Below are positions 7,936 through 17,042 of a stretch of 17,632 nucleotides of DNA, one piece after another. Positions within the stretch are counted from its first letter, which is position 1. Every line of letters begins with the position of its first letter. The stretch is from Paraglomus occultum (taxonomy: Eukaryota; Glomeromycota; Glomeromycetes; Paraglomerales; Paraglomeraceae). The position numbers were made by a program, and so were the translations under genes. The notes beneath the pieces were generated by a model that was not told the DNA's origin, did no database searches, and was given only the letters and a program-made list of their open reading frames with translations. The DNA is taken from assembly GCA_910592205.1 (NCBI GenBank), contig CAJVPJ010000745.1:1-17632 (forward strand), in the 5' to 3' direction.

Positions 7936-10672
7936 ACTCAACGAGGGAAAAGGAATGGTTTTCGAGGTCGAATGTGGTATATCTCGCTGGGAGTGAATCA
8001 ATTCAAAACGTATATTCAAGCCAGGGTATTTAATGTTTATTCGCATCGTGTAACATGTATTAACATTTGATAATGCAAGCATTCTTGTGTTGAAGCACAA
8101 AATTATACACTTTCTAAATAGAACATTCGCCGATTACAGGGGATGAAAAGAACCGATAGATTACGAATCCGTAACGGTAATAACCGTAAACGATCAAAGA
8201 TGAAACCATTGCCATGGGTGTTTTGTCTTTCTGATAATGAGGTCAATTAATCTATGCTTGCCGCATTTGCGATGTGCTGGCATTATAGATCAAATATGGT
8301 ATAGTGACACACTTTATAGGAAATCAAAACCTATTACTATATAAATATGTGTATGAACAAAATTAAAATGTGCAAGTCTCAAATAACCAAAAACCGCTCA
8401 TATTCTTCGATTGTCACACCTTATTTCGATGTGTAACTCAGATGCATGATTTCATTATTTCCATGCTTTTCTTGTCTTGTAACTTGGCCTTTTTACACAT
8501 TTCCATTTGTCCTGTCCTAATAACTAAATTTGAAGGTGAACACGTATCATTTGCCTTTTGCGAAATGGGCGACTATTAGTTGCATAAATTAAAGTATGAG
8601 AGAAAAAGTTTATTATTATATATTTATTTGTACTAAATGTGCAGCGTAGCACATTTTGATTAACTGCATATAAAAGTTCTTCGGTTTTCAATGCCTTCTA
8701 TCAATGGAAAAAAGCTTGTATAGCAATGAAACACTATCGATGCAATTACTGTTTTTTTTTGTATGCTAACTGGCGTTGTACCCATGCTCGATGAATAGAG
8801 ATGTTTGTATAAAATAAATCTAATTGGTACCCGTCGACAAGCTGGCTTATTATTATCATTATTACATATTGTCTCAAAACATACCGCTTAACCTCACGTC
8901 GGACCAAACAACTAATGGTATGAACAGAGGCTTTTCAATAGTCGGGTATATGAGCACTAAATTCGATTAATGGATACCATGTTAATACGCAACGGCTAGA
9001 TAAAATCGCTCACAGTATGTTGCGACCATAATACTTAATTAGGACTGTAACATGTTCTGCCGTAAATCTGTGAAATATCAATTATGAAACGCTTTGCTGT
9101 AGTTTGATGAATGCAATAAGCTTTAATATGGTGAGCGCATGTACGAATAATGGGTATGACCGAGTTTGACATCACATGATTTCTTTATATAGTTAGACAA
9201 GTAGTGAACTTGTTTATTCCATCGTATGTCCGGTATTTAATATTATGCTTGGTAAAGTTATTATTTAGGAAACAGACTGATTTACCGCATACATAACGGT
9301 ACTAGCATAGTAATAAGAACGTAAGTAGTGATGTATCAACTTCCGTTAATTCGGATACCAACTTTCTGAGGCCATCGTCCGAATTTTCGATTTATGATAT
9401 TTACCGAAAAGATGACTAACTGTTTATACTGTAATCACATAACATGAAACTTGCCTAATTTTAGTGACAACTACTGATAGATCCTTTGCACGCATGTTAT
9501 ATTATCACTTATTCTGTTGTTCAAAGACTTTCCTAATGTTTCGCTTGACGAAATTTTTTTCTGGTTCGAGTTCGTTAAAACATTTTGAATAACATCATCG
9601 TATTTAACGTTGCGACAGAATTCACCATATTAATATAGGAATGACCAAATTGGGCGTCTTTTACAATACTTAATTTATTACTTAGACCTTTAGGCTCAGC
9701 GATGTTCAATGCCATCAGTTCCAACCGATTATACAGAGTTTTTATTGGATCAATAAGAATAAAACTCTTTGATATTTTATCCAAATAAAACCATTAATTT
9801 GTAGATGAGTATGTAAATCCTGTCTGGAAGTCCCTGAAAACCGCATTGACCCCTTGTCCAGGGGGCATTTACATATTAATATGCAAATCCGGGATTACAA
9901 CAGACATACCAAGACTTGTATGTTTATTTTATTTACAGGTCTAAACATGCTGTGATCCACTTCCAAACTAGAAAACCCCAGATAACAATTGCCTCATTTC
10001 TAATACATTTCGCTATGCCAAATAGACATTATTATTTTGACATTAACTACAGAATTCACAAGACAGAAAATGCTACAAGCGTATTCTGTTCCGTCAGTGT
10101 ATGCTTCACACCCGCCGCGAGTTATTTGTTTTCCGCAGTATCGGCTTTTCGAGATTTGACTGTATATGAAAACTTGTGACATTCAAAACTCATAATTTCG
10201 GTCACTTCAACTTATAGTTAGATAAAAATCAGGTCAGTAAAAACTATCACTGGAGTAAAAACATTAAACTAATAAAAAACCGTTGAAGAACACGTTGTAG
10301 AACTTACGTAATTCAATTGTCGGAGCAATATGGATCACTATTATAAACTGAAGAGTAAAAAAGTGCGGCAAAGAGTACGTGAATAGACGTGGCTTTCTAA
10401 AGTAATTTTATAGAAAAAAAAAATACAAAATTAATTTAAGCGAATAACCATTTAGTATTAGTGTCTAATGAGGTCGTGAGCAGGAAGTCCTTGATAAGGA
10501 ATTAACAGTTTATTTTATGAGTCTCGACACTGTAAGCTACAGTCACCATTATTATTTGATTCATTATTTGATAAAACGGTTGGAATTTATTTATTTATCG
10601 ATAGCTAGATTTTATTTAGCAAACTCATTCCAGACTTATGCTACTAGTCAACAGACAAATTATAAACATTTG
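7936..10672. other. Gene-poor intergenic region
   Basis: In this roughly 2.7 kb of AT-rich sequence I find only short open frames of up to 87 codons, and none has a recognisable motif or an ATG-led, intron-supported structure. One minus frame at 9575-9784 has protein-like composition but no upstream ATG. A small palindrome lies at 9867-9888. Confidence 0.5.
9867..9888. repeat. Short near-perfect palindrome
   Basis: ATTTACATATTAATATGCAAAT is self-complementary except for one pair. Just left of it are CCCC..GGGG arms (9850-9864), and the motif TATG[TC]AAATCC occurs on both sides (9809-9818 and 9880-9890). It may be the remnant of a hairpin element. Confidence 0.5.
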
Positions 10673-11006
10673 TCATACTTTTTTAAATAAATCTTTAAGT
10701 ACCGCAGTCAAACCATGACTTGGATTTGGTAGAGCTGCGAAATGATCATCATCCCGAACTACTCTATCTCAGTACTTCTTAATATCAGATCGCTGTCACA
10801 CCCTCTTTAATAGCGTTGAGCCATAGAGCACGAAATGATCATCATCCCAAACTACTCTATCTCAGTACTTCAGAAATCACTTGATATCAGATCGCTTTCC
10901 CCCCTCTTTAAGAGATTTTTCAAACTGAACCGGCAGTTTGCTCTTCGGCTCTTCCGCTCCCAGCTCTAGACTACACTCCAAGTCTTCTATTTTAATATAA
11001 ATCTCG
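10673..11006 (-). pseudogene. Decayed coding relic of unknown family, with internal duplication
   Basis: The minus-strand frame begins after a possible acceptor (TTATCAATAG) and reads clearly protein-like text such as IEDLECSLELGAEEPKSKLP and VQFEKSLKEGGKRSDIK. It is interrupted by TGA codons but stays in one frame across the direct repeat at 10738-10911 and ends near LTAVLKDLFKKV. All five stops in this frame, including the last, are TGA. Both repeat copies encode RSDIK, KY(stop)DRVV and DDDHF, so an exon segment of 31 codons was probably duplicated within a gene that later decayed. I do not recognise the family. Confidence 0.45.
10738..10911 (-). repeat. Direct repeat, two units of 73 and 81 bp
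   Basis: Unit 1 is 10738-10810 and unit 2 is 10831-10911. Both start CGAAATGATCATCATCCC and contain ACTACTCTATCTCAGTACTTC and ATATCAGATCGCT, ending CCCTCTTTAA. Unit 2 has a 9-base insertion near its middle. The unit starts are 93 bases apart, a multiple of three, in line with duplication inside a coding frame. Confidence 0.9.
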
Positions 11007-11652
11007 CTATTGATAAGTCAATGTAATTTATGTCTATGTTATTACTTTCATCCTCCTAAATGCAGTCTAATACAGCCACAACTTTTACTCAGTCATATCT
11101 TCAGCCGTCAACCACCGCTTTTCCATAACCGTGTTGTTGTTAGAAGACACATTAGTAAGTTATAGCAAACCGTAATCGTGTGTGCATAATATAGATTGTC
11201 GTAAAGGATTGGAGATGTTGTAACGTGAGGCATGCGTACATTATGAAAGACGTGTGTTTGAACTCTTTTGTCAGTTAATGATCGATAAACCGTAACTTTT
11301 TTGTCAGCTGTGGCAAACAGTCTAGTCGTATGCGCGTAATATGTATGGAGTGATTGTTCGTTACAACGTCGAAAAAGAGGTTGTAAAGCAATACGTGTAA
11401 ACGGTATCAGTCGTCGATAACCCGTGTTGTCGTCGTTGAGCGTTAAGAGTCCATTGTTTGTTCGTGGTGTATGTAAGACGACTGAAAACTTTTGTTGTTG
11501 TGTATTATAGATAACGTTGTATTAAGAGCACCAAGTACAAGGAGTACAAGGAGATGCTGATGACAAAATAATATTAAGAGACTACAAGATAGTCTGATAA
11601 ATTGTTTGTGTTTTAATAAGTTGCTTATTATTATACTTTCTGAAATACTAAA
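11007..11652. other. Intergenic region without a clear gene
   Basis: The sequence is rich in GTTGT and TCGT words (11120-11520), with loosely similar pieces such as AAACCGTAA at 11167-11175 and 11287-11295. No coding exon or RNA gene could be supported. Confidence 0.4.
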
Positions 11653-11779
11653 CTTTTTTAGGGCATGTCTAAAGCGGAGCAGATCTCTCGCGATTCCATT
11701 GGTCAAAGTTGTATGGCAGCCAATAAAACTGCCAATGCGTGATTACGTTCTGCTCCGCTTTAGCCTTTCCCCTTTTTTA
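11653..11779. mobile_element. 111-bp MITE with perfect 8-bp target-site duplication
   Basis: The element occupies 11661-11771, starting GGG and ending CCC, and is flanked by CTTTTTTA at 11653-11660 and 11772-11779. Its terminal inverted repeats share CTAAAGCGGAGCAGA (15 bp) and, after a small gap, a TC.CG.ATTGG block. An 8-bp duplication is typical of hAT elements; the termini do not match the usual hAT ends closely, so the superfamily is open. It has no coding capacity. Confidence 0.85.
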
Positions 11780-12634
11780 GCAATTAGTATTATGTGGATT
11801 GGTTCAATACAAGTTATGTTACATGGTCTGTTATGTATACTTTATAAGTGATTAGTTCTAACAATTATTATTATTAAAGCAGTAAAATATCTTATTTGCA
11901 TGTAGTTTAATCACTACAATTTTGGTTATATATGTATTAATATGTCACTTGTACTTGAGACTTAAAATAGTAGATGAACATTAAACAACAATGATAATAA
12001 CCGCAAATATGCCAACATCAAGTCTAAATTTTATGATTGAGGAAAAAAAAAGTCTGAGCTTTTTTATTTTCAACATTACATCAAAAGCAAATCTGATATA
12101 TATACAGTTATCCGTCTTTTACTATATCAGCAAAAATTGGAACAATGGAGAGACAAGATTGCCTTTGAATTTTAGGATATTATTGGAAAAGTAAATGTGA
12201 GAGGATGAGTGGTATAGACTATAATTATTAATGAATGAATTGGCTTATAATTTGTGAAAACAGGACCCACTGTTATAGTTCAATCTTAAATTGCTTGAAA
12301 AGAATTATGCCAACTCAATATATGTTCCAAATATTACTCATGCATCAAATAAAGAACAAGAACATTGTAAAGATGAATGATACAATTGTCCCGAATTTCT
12401 TACTCTAAAAAAAGTACAGGAGCGTTTTCTGTGGTAGAAATGGGAGATTTGAATAATAGGTAAGAGTCTTTTAACGGGTTTCAGTTTGAGTGGAGGGATA
12501 TAAATAAGCGCGTTTTGAGATGACGGATACATATCCCGTATAATGCATTGCATGCATCAATAACCAGGTTCAAAGTAGTAGTAGAATTTCACTACTTACT
12601 ATGGATGTTTATGTTTATTTTCAGGAAACGTAAA
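11780..12634. other. Intergenic region, 5' flank of a broken CRN-like start
   Basis: This is AT-rich sequence with no supported gene. Its end carries a good acceptor-like GTTTATTTTCAG (12612-12623) just before the ATG at 12635. Confidence 0.4.
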
Positions 12635-12909
12635 ATGGTTGACATTACTCTTAATTGTCTCGTCATTCCGTTCATTGGTATCCTCATAGTGATGCTGATT
12701 TTGGAGTTTCGATTTCCCAGGGTGCAAGAGTCTCCATTCTTATAAGCAATATTCAAGATTATTTGAGTCACTTACCACTTCCATATATATAAGGCCGTGT
12801 TGTTTTTCTCTCTGTGCATTTTATCCTAAGCTTAGGAATTATCGACTTGTGTTAGATAATAAGTCAAGTTCTAATTATTTTCCAGAAGATCTTCCACAAA
12901 ATGTTTATC
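12635..12909 (+). pseudogene. CRN-like N-terminal header, frameshifted and cut by a MITE
   Basis: The ATG in context AAAATGG starts MVDITLNCLV, the beta-strand opening seen in many Glomeromycotina CRN-type and ubiquitin-fold headers. The text then moves to another frame, where DADFGVSISQGARVSILIS continues plausibly, so a frameshift lies near 12665-12680. A possible second exon follows TTCTAATTATTTTCCAG (ends 12887) and reads DLPQNVY until the transposon at 12910 interrupts it. CRN headers are thought to direct translocation; this copy cannot make an intact one. The assignment is from the opening motif and layout only. Confidence 0.4.
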
Positions 12910-13043
12910 GGGTCTGGTTCATTTCCCCGACTATCACTTCCCCGACAGTTCATTTCCCGACATTATTTCCAATAAATACTTCGGCACTAAAATAATTTCA
13001 GCAGGAATTGTCGGAAATAATTGTCGGGGAAATGAACGGATCC
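12910..13043. mobile_element. 134-bp hairpin MITE, GGG..CCC ends
   Basis: The terminal inverted repeats share GTTCATTTCCCCGAC (one end has TGGTTC) with terminal GGG, and sub-terminal ATTATTTCC/GGAAATAAT pairs extend the hairpin. The flanks GTTTATC and GTTTGTC may be a 7-bp target duplication with one mismatch. It has no coding capacity and belongs to the same family as 13457-13566. Confidence 0.75.
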
Positions 13044-13155
13044 CGTTTGTCCTTACACAATTTACAATACAACGCAAAACGCACGCAAATTGCATTACAA
13101 CAATCACATATTCTTGTTCTGCAAGATCAAACCATGAAATTACCCAAACCATAAT

Positions 13156-13449
13156 ACGCAAAAAGCGTTCTCAAAAAACAATTCAGATTTTTTCGTGCTC
13201 GTGTTCATGTTAGTCCAATCGCTAGTATTATACCTAAATACTCGAAGAAGACCTCAAGATTATACCGGCAATATTCAAACTCTCTGGCAAGATTTCAATC
13301 GCCTATTCAAAGCAAATGTCGGCTCGAAAAACGTACCGAGTCATCCAAAATATCAGAAGAAATTAGAGAGTTGGGGAAACGCCTTGGAGATGCCACTATA
13401 AGGAAATCCCACTTACTAGAAATCCGACGGGAGAACTATAGAATGTATT
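13156..13449 (+). CDS. Possible exon with a coiled-coil-like end, unrecognised
   Basis: One plus frame is open from 13156 to the TAG at 13447-13449. Its late part reads EKRTESSKISEEIRELGKRL and then RKSHLLEIRRENYRMY, charged and helical in character. A different frame over the same bases is open from 13195 but reads less like protein. It lies between two MITEs and downstream of the broken CRN-like header, so it may be what remains of that gene. The TAG falls in sequence repeated on the far side of the next MITE (AATGTATTA), so the original end may have differed. I cannot assign a function. Confidence 0.3.
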
Positions 13450-13456
13450 AGTGTTA

Positions 13457-13566
13457 GGGAGGCAATCATTTCACAACCATTTCACCGACAAATGTTCACC
13501 AACATTATTTCTTTTTAGGAAATTAATTGTCGGCGAAGTAAACTGTCGGTGAAATGATACGGACCC
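13457..13566. mobile_element. 110-bp hairpin MITE of the same GGG..CCC family
   Basis: The ends pair as GGG.....ATCATTTCAC, with an inner repeat CATTTCACCGACA on both arms and a short loop near 13500-13520. A perfect 9-bp direct repeat AATGTATTA occurs at 13442-13450 and directly after the right end at 13567-13575. If it is the target duplication, the left end would start at 13451 rather than at GGG. It has no coding capacity. Confidence 0.7.
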
Positions 13567-13683
13567 AATGTATTATATTATGGGTAGATAATGAGATACA
13601 GAGGTAGAGGAGGAAAATAGTGATAGCGCTGGAACTAGCGGAAAGAGAGAATAGGGTAATCGTCGCCCTTTCAGGCAGGCTTT

Positions 13684-13694
13684 GGGTCCGTATC
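13684..13694. repeat. Orphan terminal repeat of the GGGTCCG MITE family
   Basis: GGGTCCGTATC repeats the right end of the 13457-13566 element in inverted orientation, with TT before it matching AA there. No partner end is seen to its right, so it looks like a truncated copy or one end of a larger nested element. Confidence 0.5.
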
Positions 13695-13857
13695 TGAGAA
13701 ATACTGTTTGCCTCCCATGCAGTCCTGCTAGGTCCAAGTTTTTATCTTGTCTTTAGTCGATCAGACTATTTTTTAACGCAGATTCAATACAGTTATACCA
13801 TACGCATCATCCATCATAAATAGAAATATTATGGGCTATAAGGCTGTGTGACCTAGA

Positions 13858-14494
13858 GAACCTGGATATAACGAAGTGGTCCTTTTTCTTCGCTTTCCGT
13901 TGTAGCCAGTTTCCATTTTATAATAAAGTTCTATATAAGTTCAGTCTGTCTTCGTTTAAGAGGGTAATAGTTTGCAATTATTTATGTATTACTGCAAATA
14001 TCATAACAATATAGCAACATTAATTTTATTGAGACTCTTGCAAAAAAGAAACTTTATTGCATGAAAATTACGAATCGGATGTCAAGTATATTATGTCAAG
14101 TATTCCTTTGTATACTGGTTTGCACGATTTTTTTTTCTCAAATTAGAAAAGATAACAGACTATAAATTCTTTTGCGCAATGTACGCAAGCACCAATAACG
14201 CCTCAGAGTTGTCACTTAAATATGAGAATGCGTTATTGTTTACAATAATAATAAGGGAGGTTAGCTAAAGCGGAACAATCACGTATTTCAACCAATAATA
14301 TTACAGATTTTGTCACGATTTACCCCCCCAAATAAGAACAATTGTCGATATTTATGACGAAGTTATCATTAGTCGAGCCTTCACAGGTTTTTCTAATTAA
14401 CTTTGTTCCATCCAGGAAATTTTATTAGACAAAAGTTCGGGATATCAAAAAAACTTTGTTATAGTCAAATTTCGTTATATCCAGGTTCACTGTG
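13858..14494. mobile_element. Tc1/mariner-pogo-like non-autonomous element, about 0.64 kb, left end degenerate
   Basis: An 18-bp perfect inverted repeat, GAACCTGGATATAACGAA, lies at 13858-13875 and 14471-14488. At the right it continues to CACTGTG followed by TA (14495-14496), the kind of end and target site used by pogo/Tigger-like elements. The left outer end is disturbed (CTGTGTGACCTAGAGAACC). No transposase frame is present. The body contains a piece related to the MITE at 11661, at 14255-14329. Confidence 0.6.
14255..14329. repeat. Diverged relative of the 111-bp MITE
   Basis: GGGAGGTTAGCTAAAGCGGAACAATCACG-type sequence matches one arm of the 11661-11771 element (GGCTAAAGCGGA.CA, then ATCACG and CCAAT). 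The other end is a C7 run. Flanks do not give a clean target duplication, so it is an old or partial copy. Confidence 0.5.
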
Positions 14495-14565
14495 TATACC
14501 CATAGCGCCCAAAAAGCCCTTTTCGTTACTTTTTGTCCGTCCATACCACATACATCCTTATGACC

Positions 14566-14873
14566 ATGTCCATCAAACTTTTCTGCCTTGAAAAAGGACA
14601 GACTGCTGAACACGCCTTCCCGGTTAAGATCGATAGGGATGCGACCTCAAGGACGCAATAAAGCAGAATGATTTCGCCGGTATGGGCGCTGATAAACTGA
14701 GACTTTGGAAGGTAGAAATTCTCGCAGCCAATCAGAATGACGTTATTCAGAGACTGCGTTTAGAAGACGAAAACCAAATTACCGGCAATAGATGATATTG
14801 AATAACACTGGACCAACACCCCACAGAAAAAGTATATACTGTACATGTAATCGTTGAGTCCCTACTACTACTG
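14566..14873 (+). pseudogene. CRN (Crinkler) N-terminal header, frameshifted and with TGA stops
   Basis: From the ATG the frame reads MSIKLFCLEKGQTAEHAFPV then KIDRD. The text then shifts by one frame near 14640 and reads DLKDAIKQNDF, GADKLRLWKVEI and RLRLEDENQ. After two TGA codons at 14793-14801 the same frame continues to TEKVYTVHVIVES. These are the successive landmarks of the ubiquitin-like CRN header as I know it (LFCL..G....AFPVKI, LK..IK, AD.L.LWKV.I, HVIVE). A possible donor GTAATC ends it at 14873. With one frameshift and two stops it is probably a pseudogene. No C-terminal effector domain follows. Confidence 0.7.
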
Positions 14874-15020
14874 GTAATCAATCATCCTAGCTTTTCTTGC
14901 TTACCGCTCACGCCACATATTAATATTGTATTTTGTATATTTTTGTGACGTTGACTAACTTGTGCTCTTCTTTCCTGCTTCTTATCGCTAACTCCACTCA
15001 CGTTATCGCAGAACGACGCG

Positions 15021-15175
15021 TTAAAACTGGTGAGTCGTAATAAATTCAGGCAATGCGAAATGGTTTATTCTCGTCTGCCTTGTGTCATCTAATTCACTTT
15101 TAATTCCTGTTCTGGCTGTGTCTTTCTTCTTTTCAGCCAATATTATAACGCGCCACTCCTGAATTAAACCCTGTG
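15021..15175 (-). pseudogene. Signal-peptide-less inverted copy of the secreted-protein gene fragment
   Basis: On the minus strand, from CACAGGG at 15175, the frame reads GLIQEWRVIILAEKKKDTAR and onward to a TAA at 15021-15023. It matches 17547-17632 at 85 of 86 bases as far as the window shows. The signal peptide of the 17480 gene is absent: homology stops exactly at CACAGGG, and the sequence before it (AATTC) is unrelated. It could be a truncated duplicate, or an exon preceded by an acceptor (ATTCCACAG). The only visible difference is a silent C/T change. Confidence 0.6.
15090..15175. repeat. Inverted repeat arm 1, 86 bp
   Basis: This is the reverse complement of 17547-17632 with one mismatch (15167 against 17555). 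The pairing reaches the last base of the window, so the repeat may be longer. Confidence 0.95.
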
Positions 15176-15258
15176 GAATTATGCTCGAATACTTGATCTT
15201 GTACAATTCTTGCGGTTTATTATATATCTTCGTCGACAATTCTAATCTTTTTATTCAG

Positions 15259-15952
15259 GGAAGGTATGTGAACGCGATAGGCTATCCTGAGGGTTCTACT
15301 CAGTATCGCTTCATTGATGGGTTCTGTATGATTAACGATTATACGAATTTTCTCATAATAGCCTTCTGTAACAATAATTCGTCACGATAACCACATGTAT
15401 AGACAATATATGTCATAGGCTAAACGATGACTCAATTAGTAATTGATATTACTAATTTAGACTCCGGTTTAGTAAATCGGACAGCAAGCCGATTATGAAC
15501 ATTCTCAATTACATTGTCGAATATTCTAATGAATATTTTCCGCTACGCAACATGGGTTACTACCTAGGTGGAGTGTTATCCATACCCAGTTGAACATAAC
15601 GATGTCATTGTCATGTAGTTATGAGATTACTTCTTCGATGTGTTAAGTGAATATCTCCGTTCGAACTACGAACGAAAATGGACGAGTTACGGTGGTATAT
15701 ACTTTCATAGCGTTTACATCGCACCAATCCCTTCCTCCCTCAACAACAACGACAACGATACAACCATCACCACCAATATCCGTAACACCAACCAATCCTA
15801 TCGACAATTCAATTATCAATAGCGACACTATCGCTCCTCCGAAACAATCCCACACAAACTCGAGCTTTCCCGATCCTATCGATAAAATAATCGACGTTAT
15901 GCTTGATATTATAGATATAATATCTCATTCACATAACAGCATCGGAACATAG
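15259..15952 (+). CDS. Candidate multi-exon gene or relic, Thr/Pro-rich C-terminus
   Basis: Three plus-strand blocks read like protein. Block 1 follows a strong acceptor (TCTTTTTATTCAG, ending 15258) and reads GRYVNAIGYPEGSTQYRFID to a TAA at 15390. Block 2 (15456-15593) contains DSKPIMNILNYIVEYSNEYF and GYYLGG. Block 3 (about 15647-15952) reads SVRTTNENGRVTVVYTF, then a Pro/Thr/Ser-rich stretch, then FPDPIDKIIDVMLDIIDIIS and a TAG. I could not join the blocks with convincing splice sites, and a hairpin lies between blocks 1 and 2. It may be a decayed gene. No family was recognised. Confidence 0.3.
15434..15457. repeat. Perfect hairpin, 10-bp arms with a 4-base loop
   Basis: AATTAGTAAT and ATTACTAATT flank TGAT. 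It is AT-rich, lacks a T-run typical of a terminator, and may be chance or a small element remnant. Confidence 0.5.
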
Positions 15953-16054
15953 CCATATGTTGGTTAAGAAAATTATTAAATGTTCGCTACGAAGGAACGC
16001 ATAGTGAAACCGCTACGCTATTGAGCCGACGGTCTTGTATTGATACAAATAATA

Positions 16055-16267
16055 TACACAGTGCTGCTCTTTATAGTAGACCTCCTTTATAGTGAAGACT
16101 AATTAAAATCGCGATATAGTGGATAGAGGTTCAAACCCGTCTATAATAAATTCTATCCGATATAGTGTATTTACTAATTAATTTTCAAAAACTCTCGATA
16201 TAGTGGATTTTTGAGAATTTTTTGCTAATAGATTTTTTTGATACACTATAAAGAGAGTCACTGTGTA
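16055..16267. mobile_element. 209-bp pogo/Tigger-like MITE with TA target duplication
   Basis: The element is 16057-16265, flanked by TA on both sides. The ends are CACAGTG and CACTGTG, and the inverted repeats extend through CTCTTTATAGT (CACAGTGCTGCTCTTTATAGT against CACAGTGACTCTCTTTATAGT). The inside repeats the word GATATAGTG three times. End sequence and TA target point to Tc1/mariner, pogo branch. It has no coding capacity. Confidence 0.8.
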
Positions 16268-16713
16268 TTAACACAACAACGTATTTACTACGAACGTTTT
16301 ACTTAATTCTCAAACATAATCGTTTGTAATGAACATATTAACATTCGTAGCAAAAGTCTTATAGTAAAACCTGCTTCCATAATCGCTACATTTGTTGTCG
16401 TTAAGCTCCTTCTTTATCATAGTCACTTCAGGGTCTTGGTATTCCTACTACTCTTGCAAAAAGAGTTAAGCAAGCTTTCCTTAGCATTTATCGATATGTG
16501 TAATTGCGTTCTTAATCTGAAGGAATCTATGATAAAGCCATACACTTTTGTGTATAAACTAGCTAATTAGTGTTCCTGGTAAAGAAAATTTATTTAATCA
16601 TGTATCTCAATTAATATTAATATTAAGAGGTCTTTGTCATCTTTTACGTAAAAATAAAAAAAATTCAAATTGGGAAAATAAAATTTTAATATCTGGACCA
16701 TACGTTAACAACA
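16268..16713. other. Non-coding AT-rich region
   Basis: I found no gene here. A small palindrome AATTAATATTAATATTAA lies near 16609-16626. Confidence 0.4.
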
Positions 16714-16742
16714 ACGACGACGACGACGACGACGACGACGAC
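16714..16742 (+). repeat. (ACG)9 microsatellite
   Basis: There are nine perfect ACG units, flanked by AAC and CAACAACA triplets. It is outside any recognised coding region. Confidence 0.95.
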
Positions 16743-16926
16743 AGCAATAACAACAACAGTCATCGCATTACAATTTTATATATAGTTTACAACCTCGCGG
16801 ATTCGCCTCTAAAAACATTAAAAACTTGCAGATTACTGTTACATTTTAACGCTTTTAGCTAGATTTAACCGCTGATAATAATCACGTAAACGGAACCCTC
16901 CTCGTTTTGCGAGTCGTCACTTGAAC

Positions 16927-17031
16927 GACGATGCAAATGCAAACTCATCGTCATTTGGTCAAATATTATTTTTCAACTATCTCCGCAGTGAGCCACTCCG
17001 CAATGACGATGCAATCGCAAACTCGTCGTCA
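16927..17031. repeat. Two direct copies of a 27-bp interrupted palindrome
   Basis: Copies lie at 16927-16953 and 17005-17031 and match at 24 of 27 bases. Each has arms GACGATG and CATCGTC (or CGTCGTC) around GCAAAC. An inverted partial copy (TTGCGAGTCGTCA) lies at 16907-16919. It looks like a small structured repeat, perhaps a MITE remnant. Confidence 0.65.
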
Positions 17032-17042
17032 CTGAAAGGGTT

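Noticed and set aside
7579-8100. Several overlapping ORFs in the purine-rich region
   Set aside because: They are antisense or frame shadows of the wall-protein gene and its CT-rich promoter, with low-complexity Glu/Arg/Gly or Ser/Pro products.
9575-9784. Minus-strand ORF with protein-like composition
   Set aside because: It has a non-ATG start, no motif, no supporting splice site and no promoter. Chance or an old relic cannot be told apart.
10738-10911. CRISPR-like array
   Set aside because: There are only two unequal repeats of 73 and 81 bp, and they encode the same residues in frame. This is a local duplication.
15029-15136. Plus-strand intron with GTGAGT donor and TTCTTCTTTTCAG acceptor after the CRN header
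   Set aside because: The sequence after the acceptor hits a TAA at once. The pyrimidine tract is simply the antisense of the Glu/Lys-rich secreted-protein segment.
16129-16139. tRNA-like T-loop GGTTCAAACCC
   Set aside because: No acceptor or anticodon stem can be formed around it, and it lies inside the pogo-like MITE.
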